Shown in pieces: positions 1 through 7,391 of a DNA stretch of 14,443 nt. Numbering within the stretch: position 1 is the first letter of the stretch; each line of letters begins with the position of its first letter. Under the pieces are notes generated by a model, which ran no database searches, was not told the origin of the DNA, and saw nothing but the letters and a program-made list of their open reading frames with translations. The position numbers and the translations under genes were made by a program. The stretch is from NCBI GenBank assembly GCA_031284645.1, contig JAITXS010000073.1:1-14443 (forward strand), written 5' to 3'. The stretch comes from Spirochaetaceae bacterium. Lineage in GTDB: Bacteria > Spirochaetota > Spirochaetia > Treponematales > Breznakiellaceae.

Positions 1-28
1 CACTAAAAATACATCCTGTCAGGATGTC

Positions 29-118
29 GCTTAAGTTTTCATGAGCTTAAGTTCGGCTAGATTTTTGTTCTTGGGCAACCACCCCTTTTCGGCTAGATTA
101 TTTTTTAGGCAATGCGCC
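29..118. repeat. short direct repeats and small dyads upstream of the atp operon
   Basis: Two nested direct repeats are visible. GCTTAAGTT occurs at 29-37 and 45-53. TTCGGCTAGATT occurs at 52-63 and 88-99, each followed by a T-rich run and then TTGGGCAA (71-78) or TTAGGCAA (105-112). The effect is two diverged copies of a roughly 27-bp unit. Small perfect dyads flank them: ACATCCT-GTC-AGGATGT just to the left (11-27) and CAATGC-GCC-GCATTG just to the right. No gene is supported in 1-409. The stretch may be the end of an upstream transcription unit or a dispersed intergenic repeat; its function is unknown. Confidence 0.55.
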
Positions 119-121
119 GCA

Positions 122-150
122 TTGACAAATTTACGATTTATATGTATTAT
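122..150 (+). promoter_or_regulatory. sigma-70 type promoter of the atp operon
   Basis: A perfect -35 hexamer TTGACA (122-127) is followed by a 17-nt spacer and TATTAT (145-150). An overlapping TATAAT lies at 148-153 with a less favourable spacing. Transcription would start near 157-160. This is the only strong promoter seen upstream of atpE, and it gives a 5' leader of about 250 nt. The call rests on consensus matching only. Confidence 0.8.
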
Positions 151-156
151 AATTAA

Positions 157-409
157 TAAGCCTATTGGTGAGACTTTGGGCGGCGAACGACGGCCTTTGG
201 CAAAGGCTTGATAAAAAGACAGAAAATGTCTAAAATTAGTTTTTATGTATTATTTCGATAAGCGCAGTGTTTCGAAGAAGGCCGGTAAGATGCCGGAATC
301 TTCGTTAATGGAGCGTAAAAGCCGACTGTAGCAGATTACCGAGTAAAAAAAATACAAGTCTTTCTAAGTATCAAAAAAATTTTAAAGATACTTGTAAAGC
401 GAGGAGCCT
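157..409 (+). promoter_or_regulatory. long structured 5' leader of the atp operon, candidate riboswitch
   Basis: The predicted transcript has about 250 nt before the atpE ATG and is rich in pairing. GCCUUU (193-198) pairs with AAAGGC (202-207). AGACA (217-221) pairs with UGUCU (227-231) around a GAAAA loop. UUAU-UUCG-AUAA lies at 250-261. A long hairpin pairs CGAAGA (273-278) with UCUUCG (299-304) and CCGG (282-285) with CCGG (293-296). It can be closed by CAGU (265-268) with ACUG (325-328). A last hairpin, AAGUAUC (366-372) with GAUACUU (387-393), ends just before the ribosome binding site GAGGAG (401-406), which suggests control of translation initiation. No known riboswitch class was recognised with certainty. 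A Na+-sensing class is a hypothesis based on the Na+-type rotor subunit encoded downstream. Confidence 0.5.
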
Positions 410-1024
410 ATGGACATCCAACTTCAAGAACTCATTGAAAAAATAAAAAAAGACGGCATTGAGTCCGCCGGAGAAGAAGGCTCCCGTATAAAGACGGCTG
501 CCGAAGCGGAAGCAAAACGGATCGTTGATGCGGCAAAAAAGCAGGCGGATGATATCATTGCACGAGCCCGCGTTGATGCAGAGCGTGATCAAAAAGCCGG
601 TGTTGCCGCTATTGAACAGGCTGCGCGGAACCTTCTTTTATCGCTTAAACTGGATATTGAGGGGATTTTCAGCAAGCTTGTCTCCAAAGAGATTTCAAAA
701 ACATATAACAATGAAATCCTCAAACTCGTTATCCCCGAAGTGGTAAAGGGTTGGGTGTCGAACAAAGGCCCCGTTGATGTTATTTTAAGCGAAACAGAAC
801 TTGAGAGTCTGCGGGGGTGGTCGACCTCTGCGCTGGCTGCTGAAATAAGCAAGGGTGTTGAGTTTAAAGCCGGGAAAAATATGGGGCGCGGATTTAGAGT
901 CGGCGAAAAAGACGGGTCTGCTTATTATGATTTCTCTGCCGAGGCGCTTGCCGGAGCCTTGTCTGACTACGTGAATCCTCAAATTGCAAATATCCTGCAA
1001 GACGCTGCTCAAGGAACCCGATAG
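410..1024 (+). CDS. atpE: V/A-type ATP synthase subunit E (peripheral stalk)
   Basis: A 204-residue protein with the expected architecture of subunit E. A charged, alanine-rich helical N-terminal half (about residues 1-80) would form the coiled-coil peripheral stalk with its partner subunit. A compact alpha/beta C-terminal half would bind the top of the A3B3 head. The stalk holds the head still while the rotor turns. The start is ATG 410 with GAGGAG at 401-406, a rather short spacing. The stop overlaps the GTG start of the next gene by one base. It is the first gene of the operon, behind the strong promoter and structured leader. The identification rests on length, heptad-like N-terminus and operon position, as subunit E sequences are poorly conserved. 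Confidence 0.9.
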   Translation: MDIQLQELIEKIKKDGIESAGEEGSRIKTAAEAEAKRIVDAAKKQADDIIARARVDAERDQKAGVAAIEQAARNLLLSLKLDIEGIFSKLVSKEISKTYNNEILKLVIPEVVKGWVSNKGPVDVILSETELESLRGWSTSALAAEISKGVEFKAGKNMGRGFRVGEKDGSAYYDFSAEALAGALSDYVNPQIANILQDAAQGTR

Positions 1025-1590
1025 TGGCATACTATTTTCTTGTCTCTCAGCTCCCGTATCTAAGCTACGGGCAAGAGCCTCCGTTTCCGTCGGCGTCTTT
1101 TCGTGAGCTATGCGGGGAAATGTTAAGCAAAAAAGATGCGCAGTTGCTCGAATTTTGCCGTCTGGGTATTGAAAACGATGAAGAACCTTCTATAACACAT
1201 TCTCTGTTTATTAACAATTGGATAGAGCGGGAGCGGACACTCTGGTTAAATCTCGCCCAGATCCGTGCCGGAAAGCTTAAACGTGAGCCGCCGGCGGATG
1301 TTCCGCATGATTCTGCCGAGGCCGAAGCCCAGGCACGGGCTGCTTTTGTTTTGGAGAACCCGCTGGAAGCGGAAATTTTAATTGACAAAGGCAGATGGGA
1401 TGCCGTTGAATCTCTTGCGGGAACGGATTACTTCGGTGTAAATACGATTTATGCCTATCTTCTCAAACTACTCTTAATTGAGCGGCGCTCATCATTCAAA
1501 ACCGAAGAAGGCTTTGCGGAATACAAGGCGTTATACGCGAAAATTATTGAACAGGCCCCCGGAGCGGGTGCTAACGGAGAACCGAAATGA
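1024..1590 (+). CDS. DUF2764 family protein encoded in the V-ATPase operon
   Basis: A 188-residue soluble protein starting at a GTG that shares one base with the atpE stop; AAGGA at 1011-1015 supports this start. Recognisable DUF2764 features are the N-terminal YYFLVSQLPYLSYG segment, a central WIERERTLWLNLAQIRAGKL helix, and a C-terminal ENPLEAEILIDKGRWDAVE...YFGVNTIYAYLLKLLLIERR stretch. There is no signal peptide or membrane helix. As I recall, the family occurs in bacterial V-ATPase operons of this type, but its role is not established. In canonical A/V-ATPase operons the slot between E and A holds subunits C and F. This protein could therefore be a diverged or shortened central-stalk component; that is inference. 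Its end overlaps the atpA start (ATGA), implying translational coupling. Confidence 0.85.
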   Translation: MAYYFLVSQLPYLSYGQEPPFPSASFRELCGEMLSKKDAQLLEFCRLGIENDEEPSITHSLFINNWIERERTLWLNLAQIRAGKLKREPPADVPHDSAEAEAQARAAFVLENPLEAEILIDKGRWDAVESLAGTDYFGVNTIYAYLLKLLLIERRSSFKTEEGFAEYKALYAKIIEQAPGAGANGEPK

Positions 1591-3350
1591 TTGGAACAAA
1601 AGGTGTCGTTACTGCGGTTAACGGTAATATGATCAATGTTCGTTTTGACGGACAGGTCTCTATGAATGAAGTCGGTTTCATACAACTCGGCGAAAAAAAA
1701 TTAAAGAGCGAGGTCATTCGAATTAAGGGTGATATCTGCTCAATGCAGGTTTTTGAGATGACTCGCGGCATACAAATTGGGGATGAAGTCGAATTCTCCG
1801 GCAATATGCTTGCCATTGAGCTTGGCCCGGGTCTTTTGGGTCAGGTTTTCGATGGCTTACAGAATCCCTTGCCGGAATTAGCCCGCCAAACAGGATATTT
1901 TCTTGAGCGCGGTGTGTATCTTGATCCCTTGCCGACAGATAGAGAATGGTTCTTTACTCCGACAACAAAGCAAGGCGAGACTCTCCAGCGTGGTGACAGC
2001 TTGGGCACCGTGCCCGAGGGTGAGCATACTCACCGCATTATGCTCCCTTTTAATATGCTGAAAAGCTATACGGTAAAGTCCATAAAGGATGCCGGTAACT
2101 ATAAAATACACGATACTATTGCTGAAGTCGAAGATGAAAACGGCGAAGTCTTTCCGCTTACAATGAGTTTCTATTGGCCGGTTAAGCGGGCAATAAACTG
2201 TTACGAAGAGCGCTATAAGCCTACGGAGCCTATGGTTACGCAAATGCGTATCATAGACACCTTCTTTCCGGTGGCAAAAGGCGGAACTTACTGTATTCCT
2301 GGGCCTTTTGGCGCCGGAAAAACAGTTCTTCAGCATTGTACCTCAAAAAATGCTGATGTTGATATCGTTATCATCGCAGCCTGCGGCGAGCGTGCCGGAG
2401 AGGTCGTTGAGGTACTTAAGGAATTTCCTGAATTAATTGATCCTAAAACCGGACGTTCCCTGATGGAAAGAACCGTTATCATCTGTAATACTTCTTCAAT
2501 GCCTGTTGCAGCGCGGGAAGCCTCGCTGTATACATCAATTACTATGGCTGAGTATTACCGGCAGATGGGACGGAATGTTCTCCTGCTTGCCGACTCAACC
2601 TCCCGCTGGGCTCAAGCCCTCCGCGAAATGTCCGGTCGTCTTGAAGAAATACCCGGCGAGGAAGCGTTTCCTGCCTATCTTGAATCAACGATAGCCGGTT
2701 TCTATGAGCGGGCCGGTATTGTCCGGCTCCGCGATGGTTCAATCGGATCAATCACGGTTGGCGGTACGGTATCTCCGGCGGGCGGTAACTTTGAAGAACC
2801 GGTTACTCAGGCAACACTCAAGGTTGTCGGTGCTTTCCACGGACTTTCCCGTGAGCGTTCCGATGCCCGTAAATACCCTGCAATTCATCCTCTGGATTCA
2901 TGGTCCAAGTACGGGGGGATCATTGCAGAAAACAAGGTTGCGTATGCGCGGCGATTTTTGCACCGAGGTACGGAAGTTGAACAAATGATGAAGGTTGTCG
3001 GAGAGGAAGGTACAAGTATTAATGACTTCCTTGTTTATTTGAAAGGCGATCTCCTTGACTCGGTATACCTTCAGCAGAATTCTTTTAATGATGTTGATCA
3101 GGCTTCAAGTCCGGAAAGACAAAAACATACCTTCGATCTTTTAATTAAGATTTTAGGATCTCAGTTTACATTTAAAGCAAAAGATGAGGCGCGTTCCTGG
3201 TTTGCCAAACTTCGCCAGCAATTTATAGACTATAATTTCTCTGAATTCAACGGAGAGGGCTTTAAATCAATTGAAAACAAAATACTTGATGCGGTAAGCA
3301 AAGCCGCGTCTTCCGAATTAGAAAGCGAAGCTGCAAAATTATTGGCATAG
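1587..3350 (+). CDS. atpA: V/A-type ATP synthase catalytic subunit A
   Basis: A 587-residue protein of the usual length for the catalytic subunit, three copies of which alternate with subunit B in the head. The Walker A loop GPFGAGKT is at 239-246. The catalytic glutamate lies in CGERAGEV from residue 266 (E268). The Walker B region and arginine-containing segment LLLADSTSRWAQALRE lies around 332-347. Residues of the A-type non-homologous insertion (about 110-190, LDPLPTDREWFFTP and EGEHTHRIMLPF) are present. These mark it as A rather than an F-type beta subunit. The C-terminal helical domain is complete. ATG 1587 overlaps the preceding stop as ATGA. All key residues are intact, so an active ATPase or synthase is expected. 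Confidence 0.98.
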   Translation: MIGTKGVVTAVNGNMINVRFDGQVSMNEVGFIQLGEKKLKSEVIRIKGDICSMQVFEMTRGIQIGDEVEFSGNMLAIELGPGLLGQVFDGLQNPLPELARQTGYFLERGVYLDPLPTDREWFFTPTTKQGETLQRGDSLGTVPEGEHTHRIMLPFNMLKSYTVKSIKDAGNYKIHDTIAEVEDENGEVFPLTMSFYWPVKRAINCYEERYKPTEPMVTQMRIIDTFFPVAKGGTYCIPGPFGAGKTVLQHCTSKNADVDIVIIAACGERAGEVVEVLKEFPELIDPKTGRSLMERTVIICNTSSMPVAAREASLYTSITMAEYYRQMGRNVLLLADSTSRWAQALREMSGRLEEIPGEEAFPAYLESTIAGFYERAGIVRLRDGSIGSITVGGTVSPAGGNFEEPVTQATLKVVGAFHGLSRERSDARKYPAIHPLDSWSKYGGIIAENKVAYARRFLHRGTEVEQMMKVVGEEGTSINDFLVYLKGDLLDSVYLQQNSFNDVDQASSPERQKHTFDLLIKILGSQFTFKAKDEARSWFAKLRQQFIDYNFSEFNGEGFKSIENKILDAVSKAASSELESEAAKLLA

Positions 3351-3362
3351 GACGGTTAGGTG

Positions 3363-4664
3363 ATGAAAAAAGTATACAGTAAGATTGAATCCATAACAGG
3401 AAACGTTATCACCGTCCGGGCGGAGGATGTCCGCTACGGCGATTTGGCGGAAGTTGATACCACCTTTGGTACCTCGCTTGCGGAAGTGAACAGACTCAGC
3501 GGGGATCTGGTTTCTTTGCAGGTTTTTGCAGGTGGCCGGGGTATTTCAACCGGCGATACGATCCGCTTTCTCGGACACCCGATGGAAATATCATTTTCGG
3601 AGAATCTCTTGGGCCGTGTATTTACCGGTTCGGGTATTCCGCGTGATAAGGGGCCTGCCCTTCACGAAAATCTTATCACCATAGGCGGCCCTTCGGTTAA
3701 TCCGGCCGAGCGTATTGTCCCCCGCAACATGATTCGAACCGGAATCCCGATGATTGATGTGTTTAACACCTTGGTCGTATCCCAAAAATTGCCGATTTTT
3801 TCAATTTCAGGTGAGCCGTACAACGAACTTCTTGCCCGTATTGCCATGCAGGCGGAGGTTGATGTCATCGTTCTTGGTGGAATGGGACTCAAATACGATG
3901 ATTATATCTTCTTTAAAGATACCCTTGAGCAGGGCGGCGCGCTTTCCCGTACGGTTATGTTTATTCATACCGCATCGGATCCCACAGTTGAATGTCTTAT
4001 GATACCTGATATGGCCTTGGCTGTTGCTGAAAAATTCGCCCTGCAAGATAAAAACGTGCTTGTTTTGCTTACCGATATGACGAGCTTTGCCGATGCGATG
4101 AAAGAAATTGCCATTTCACAAGAACAAGTTCCGTCAAACCGCGGTTATCCCGGTGATCTTTACAGCCAGCTTGCCTCTCGTTATGAAAAGGCCGTTGATT
4201 TTGAAAAAGCAGGTTCAATTACGATTCTCGGTGTTACTACTATGCCCGGAGACGATGTTACGCACCCTGTTCCCGACAATACCGGTTATATCACCGAGGG
4301 GCAGTATTATCTGAAAGGCGGACGTATTGAGCCTTTTGGTTCTCTTTCCCGTCTTAAACAGATGGTTAACGGGAAAACCCGAAAAGACCACCGTGACATT
4401 ATGAACGGTATGATAAAGCTCTACTCCTTCTATAAGGAAACTCTGGAAAAGAAGTCTATGGGTTTTATGATGAGCGCGTGGGATGAAAAACTGTTACGAT
4501 ACGGCGTTCGTTTTGAAAAAGAAATGATGGATCTTTCAGTGAATATCCCCTTGGAGCGAGCGCTTGATTTGGGCTGGGAGATTCTTGCTGATTGTTTTAC
4601 GCCGGAAGAAACAGGTTTGCCGACAAAGTTGATTGCGGAATTCTGGCCTAAAAATACAGTGTAG
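3363..4664 (+). CDS. atpB: V/A-type ATP synthase regulatory subunit B
   Basis: A 433-residue protein of normal length for the non-catalytic B subunit. The place of the P-loop holds a degenerate SISGEPYNELLAR (about 147-159) without the GKT, typical of subunit B. The segments LLTDMTSFADAMKEI (about 235-249) and VPSNRGYPGDLYSQLASRYEKA (about 256-277) are strongly conserved B-subunit motifs; the arginine of the latter lies at the catalytic interface with A. ATG 3363 is chosen over the in-frame GTG three bases earlier (3360). Ribosome binding sequence AGGACGG at 3349-3355 is better spaced for the ATG, and the family normally begins close to the KxYxxIxxIxG segment. Only 12 bases separate it from atpA. 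Confidence 0.97.
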   Translation: MKKVYSKIESITGNVITVRAEDVRYGDLAEVDTTFGTSLAEVNRLSGDLVSLQVFAGGRGISTGDTIRFLGHPMEISFSENLLGRVFTGSGIPRDKGPALHENLITIGGPSVNPAERIVPRNMIRTGIPMIDVFNTLVVSQKLPIFSISGEPYNELLARIAMQAEVDVIVLGGMGLKYDDYIFFKDTLEQGGALSRTVMFIHTASDPTVECLMIPDMALAVAEKFALQDKNVLVLLTDMTSFADAMKEIAISQEQVPSNRGYPGDLYSQLASRYEKAVDFEKAGSITILGVTTMPGDDVTHPVPDNTGYITEGQYYLKGGRIEPFGSLSRLKQMVNGKTRKDHRDIMNGMIKLYSFYKETLEKKSMGFMMSAWDEKLLRYGVRFEKEMMDLSVNIPLERALDLGWEILADCFTPEETGLPTKLIAEFWPKNTV

Positions 4665-4725
4665 GAAACAGGAAACAGGAAACAGGGGTTTTCATGACGA
4701 TTTCTCCTTGCCTGTTCCCGTTCCC
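4664..4725 (+). repeat. GGAAACA heptamer repeat with inverted arm between atpB and atpD
   Basis: Three perfect copies of GGAAACA (4664-4684) begin on the last base of the atpB stop codon. After about 26 bases an opposing arm, CCTGTTCCCGTTCCC (4711-4725), also has a 7-bp period. GGAAACAGG can pair with CCTGTTCCC with one mismatch, so the transcript can fold into a hairpin inside the operon. No U-run follows, so it is not a standard terminator. It may influence the relative amounts of upstream (A, B) and downstream (D, I, K) messages. Confidence 0.75.
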
Positions 4726-4747
4726 TTGTAAACCATACGAGGAATAG

Positions 4748-5350
4748 ATGGCTAAATTAAAGCTGACTAAAAACGAACTTAAAAAGCAAAAAGACGAACT
4801 TAAGATGTTTCAACGTTATCTCCCTACGTTGATGTTAAAAAAGCAGCAACTTCAGGCGGAGATACGCATAGTAGAACAGCGTGTTAAAGAATTGCATGTT
4901 GAAAAAGAAAAAATTGATACATCTTTTAAATCATGGATAGGCGTATTTGGTGAACAAGGCGTTTTCACTTCGGATATATTAAAGATTACAAAACTCGTTG
5001 CGTCGGAAGGAAATATCGCCGGCGTCCCGATTCCTGTTTTTAAGGGCGCGGAATTTGAGGTGGCTCCTTACGCTTTGCTGGAAAAACCACTCTGGCTTGA
5101 TGCAGCCGTTGAAAATATGAAAACAGTGCTTTTAATTGATTTGGAAGCTCAAACACTGGAAGAACAACAGCGGAGGCTTGAACAGGAGCTCAGGATAACA
5201 ACGCAGCGGGTGAACCTTTTTGAAAAGGTAAAAATCCCCGAATGCAAGCAGAATATCAAAAAAATTCAGGTCTATCTCGGTGACGAGCAGACAGCAGCCG
5301 TTGTGCGGGGAAAGATTTCGAAACGAGCAATGGAGAAGGTAGCCGGATGA
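4748..5350 (+). CDS. atpD: V/A-type ATP synthase subunit D (central rotor shaft)
   Basis: A 200-residue, highly charged protein with long N-terminal (about 1-60) and C-terminal (about 130-185) helices. Together they would form the antiparallel coiled coil of the rotor shaft inside the A3B3 head. The opening KLKLTKNELKKQKDELKMFQRYLPTLMLKK is typical of subunit D. A globular middle (about 60-130) joins the helices. The start is ATG 4748 with GAGGA at 4739-4743. The stop overlaps the atpI start (ATGA), so D and I are translationally coupled. It is separated from atpB by 83 bases holding the heptamer palindrome. Confidence 0.94.
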   Translation: MAKLKLTKNELKKQKDELKMFQRYLPTLMLKKQQLQAEIRIVEQRVKELHVEKEKIDTSFKSWIGVFGEQGVFTSDILKITKLVASEGNIAGVPIPVFKGAEFEVAPYALLEKPLWLDAAVENMKTVLLIDLEAQTLEEQQRRLEQELRITTQRVNLFEKVKIPECKQNIKKIQVYLGDEQTAAVVRGKISKRAMEKVAG

Positions 5351-7299
5351 TTGTAAAAATGAAAAAGGTGTTCTTGCTTGTCATGGACAAAGATAAAACA
5401 GCCTCACTTGAAAAACTCCGCGAACTGGGCATTGTTCATATTGAGAAAAAAGAAGTTTCTTCCGGACATCTGAGTGCACTATTGGAGAGAAAATCGAAAC
5501 TCGAAGTCGCCGGGCTTGTGATCGGAAGTTTTGCTCCAAAGGACAAAAAAGCTGCTTCCGCTTCTGCTCAGAATAAAATACCGGCAGACATCCCTGAGTA
5601 TATCTTGGGCCTTTCCGAAAAACGCAAAGCAGCCCAAGAAGCGCTTGTTGCAAATACCAAAGAGATAGTCAGGATAGAAAAATGGGGCGATTTTGCTCCC
5701 TCGGAATTTAAAGAAATAACGGAAAAAGCACTCCCCCTTTATCCTTATGAATTAAGCGAAAAAAAATATAACAAACTGAAAAATGAAAGACTTATCGTAC
5801 TTAAAAAAGAAAAGGGCACGGTTTTCTGCGTTTCACTTGATCGTCTTTCGGAAGAAGAGAGCCCTTTTTCTCTTCCTGAATACTCTTTAAGTGAGCTGGA
5901 AAGAGAAAATGACGTGCTTCGTGCTGAAATTCTTTCTGTAAACAATGAGCTTTCACAAACAGCTCACCTTCTTGCTCATCTTGAAAGCGAAAAGATAAAA
6001 AACGAAGAAGAAATTGAATTTGAAATGACAAAAAGCGGTATGGAGAAGATGGAAGAGGCTCCGGATGCGCTTGCCGTGTCCTTGATTACCGGATTCTGTC
6101 CCGCGCCGGAGGTTGGCCTTCTAAAGAGAGCGGCAGCAGAAAACGCATGGGCGCTCTACGCCAATGATCCGCGACCGTCCGAAAATCCGCCGACACTCAC
6201 AAAAAACAATGCCTTTGTCAGGATCATAAAGCCGCTTTTCGACTTCTTGGGGACTGTACCGGGCTATAAGGAATATGATATAGCGCCCTCATTCCTGATT
6301 TTTTTCTGTCTCTTTTTTGCGATGATCTTTGGGGATGCTGCCTACGGGACTATTATTTTTGTTATATGCAGTATTATCGGTTTGTCAATCAGGAAAAAAA
6401 CAGGAAAAGTGCCGGATGCGATAAAACTCTTTGGCCTTTTAGCACTGTGTACGATCACGTGGGGTGCGGTAAACGGCTCATGGTTTGCGATCCCGCAGGA
6501 TAATCTTCCCGCATTTTTGCGTTCGTTGGTTATTCCGGCATTTAATTCAGACATAAAGGTTGGTCTTGTTCCTGATTTCATTAAAACATTATTCCGTTTG
6601 CCGGATGACTTTAAACCGAGCAATCCTTCCCAGTGGAATATTCAGCTTCTCTGTTTTACCATTGCGATAATTCAGTTGATCTATTCCCATATTAAAAACA
6701 TTAAAAAGCTTATCCCATCGGCAGTTGTCATATCCCAAATAGGCTGGCTTGTCATGATGATCGGGCTTTATTTCCTGGTACTCCAAATGCTCCTGAAAAT
6801 ACCGATGCCTGCTCTGAATAAGAGCGGAGACATGTTGAGCTTTATTCCTGTATGGTTTATCGGATCGGGGATCTTCTTGTACTTTATATTTGCCAATCAA
6901 ACCGGCGGTAATGTTCTTGCCAATGTCGGAAAGAGTTTTGCAAATTTCCTGCCGACTTTTTTGAATGCGGTTTCGAGTTTTGCCGACATTATAAGCTATA
7001 TTCGGCTTTTTGCGGTGGGTCTCGCCGGATCATCAATTGCCCAGAGTTTTAACGCCATGTCCGGTATTGGGGCAGGAGGAGACGCAGGGCAGGACATCCT
7101 TGCCGTTATCCTTAAAACATTTGCTGCGATCTTGATTCTTGTCTTCGGACACGGGTTAAATATGATGATGAACGCGCTTTCGGTTATCGTTCATGGCGTT
7201 CGTCTTAATCTATTGGAATATGCCGGAAATCATCTTGGTATGGAATGGTCCGGTTATTCATATAAGCCTTTTATGGCAAAGCAGAAAGGCAAAAAGTAA
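5347..7299 (+). CDS. atpI: V/A-type ATP synthase subunit I (a-type membrane stator)
   Basis: A 650-residue protein with the two-part layout of subunit I. A cytoplasmic, coiled-coil-rich N-terminal half (1 to about 290) links to the peripheral stalks. A membrane half has about seven or eight hydrophobic segments (near 313-345, 361-380, 432-447, 459-483, 497-516, 545-565, 585-615). The ion half-channel signature SYIRLFAVGLAGSSIA contains the essential stator arginine (R553). A second conserved block, GHGLNMMMNALSVIVHGVRLNLLEY, follows at 601-625 with R619 and E624. Together with AtpK it carries ions across the inner membrane. ATG 5347 is in an ATGA overlap with atpD; ATG 5359 is a less likely alternative because the family normally begins with a few residues before MKK. 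Confidence 0.96.
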   Translation: MIVKMKKVFLLVMDKDKTASLEKLRELGIVHIEKKEVSSGHLSALLERKSKLEVAGLVIGSFAPKDKKAASASAQNKIPADIPEYILGLSEKRKAAQEALVANTKEIVRIEKWGDFAPSEFKEITEKALPLYPYELSEKKYNKLKNERLIVLKKEKGTVFCVSLDRLSEEESPFSLPEYSLSELERENDVLRAEILSVNNELSQTAHLLAHLESEKIKNEEEIEFEMTKSGMEKMEEAPDALAVSLITGFCPAPEVGLLKRAAAENAWALYANDPRPSENPPTLTKNNAFVRIIKPLFDFLGTVPGYKEYDIAPSFLIFFCLFFAMIFGDAAYGTIIFVICSIIGLSIRKKTGKVPDAIKLFGLLALCTITWGAVNGSWFAIPQDNLPAFLRSLVIPAFNSDIKVGLVPDFIKTLFRLPDDFKPSNPSQWNIQLLCFTIAIIQLIYSHIKNIKKLIPSAVVISQIGWLVMMIGLYFLVLQMLLKIPMPALNKSGDMLSFIPVWFIGSGIFLYFIFANQTGGNVLANVGKSFANFLPTFLNAVSSFADIISYIRLFAVGLAGSSIAQSFNAMSGIGAGGDAGQDILAVILKTFAAILILVFGHGLNMMMNALSVIVHGVRLNLLEYAGNHLGMEWSGYSYKPFMAKQKGKK

Positions 7300-7339
7300 G
7301 GCTATTTCAAAACGTTGGTTTTTGGGAAAAGTCCAAATT

Positions 7340-7367
7340 AAGAACTTGTTCTTGCCTCCGGCAAGAA
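7340..7367 (+). promoter_or_regulatory. two competing hairpins in the atpI-atpK gap
   Basis: The 92-base gap contains TTCTTGCC (7349-7356), loop TCC, GGCAAGAA (7360-7367), a perfect 8-bp stem. An overlapping alternative, AAGAAC (7340-7345) with GTTCTT (7348-7353), shares the left arm and is weaker, with a 2-base loop. The strong stem is followed by A-rich rather than U-rich sequence, so it is unlikely to terminate transcription. It ends 24 bases before the atpK ATG. A 5' stabilising or processing element for the message of the high-copy rotor ring subunit is plausible but not shown. Confidence 0.55.
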
Positions 7368-7391
7368 AAAATTATTTTATAGGAGAAAAAA

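Noticed and set aside
257..342. Cobalamin riboswitch suggested by a CCGGTAAGATGCCGG hairpin and GCCGACTGTA
   Set aside because: The order and spacing do not fit the conserved core, the B12 box is missing, and the downstream ATPase genes are not B12-related.
1878..2336. 152-residue minus-strand frame inside atpA
   Set aside because: Complement of the highly conserved catalytic subunit, with cysteine- and arginine-rich random-looking translation.
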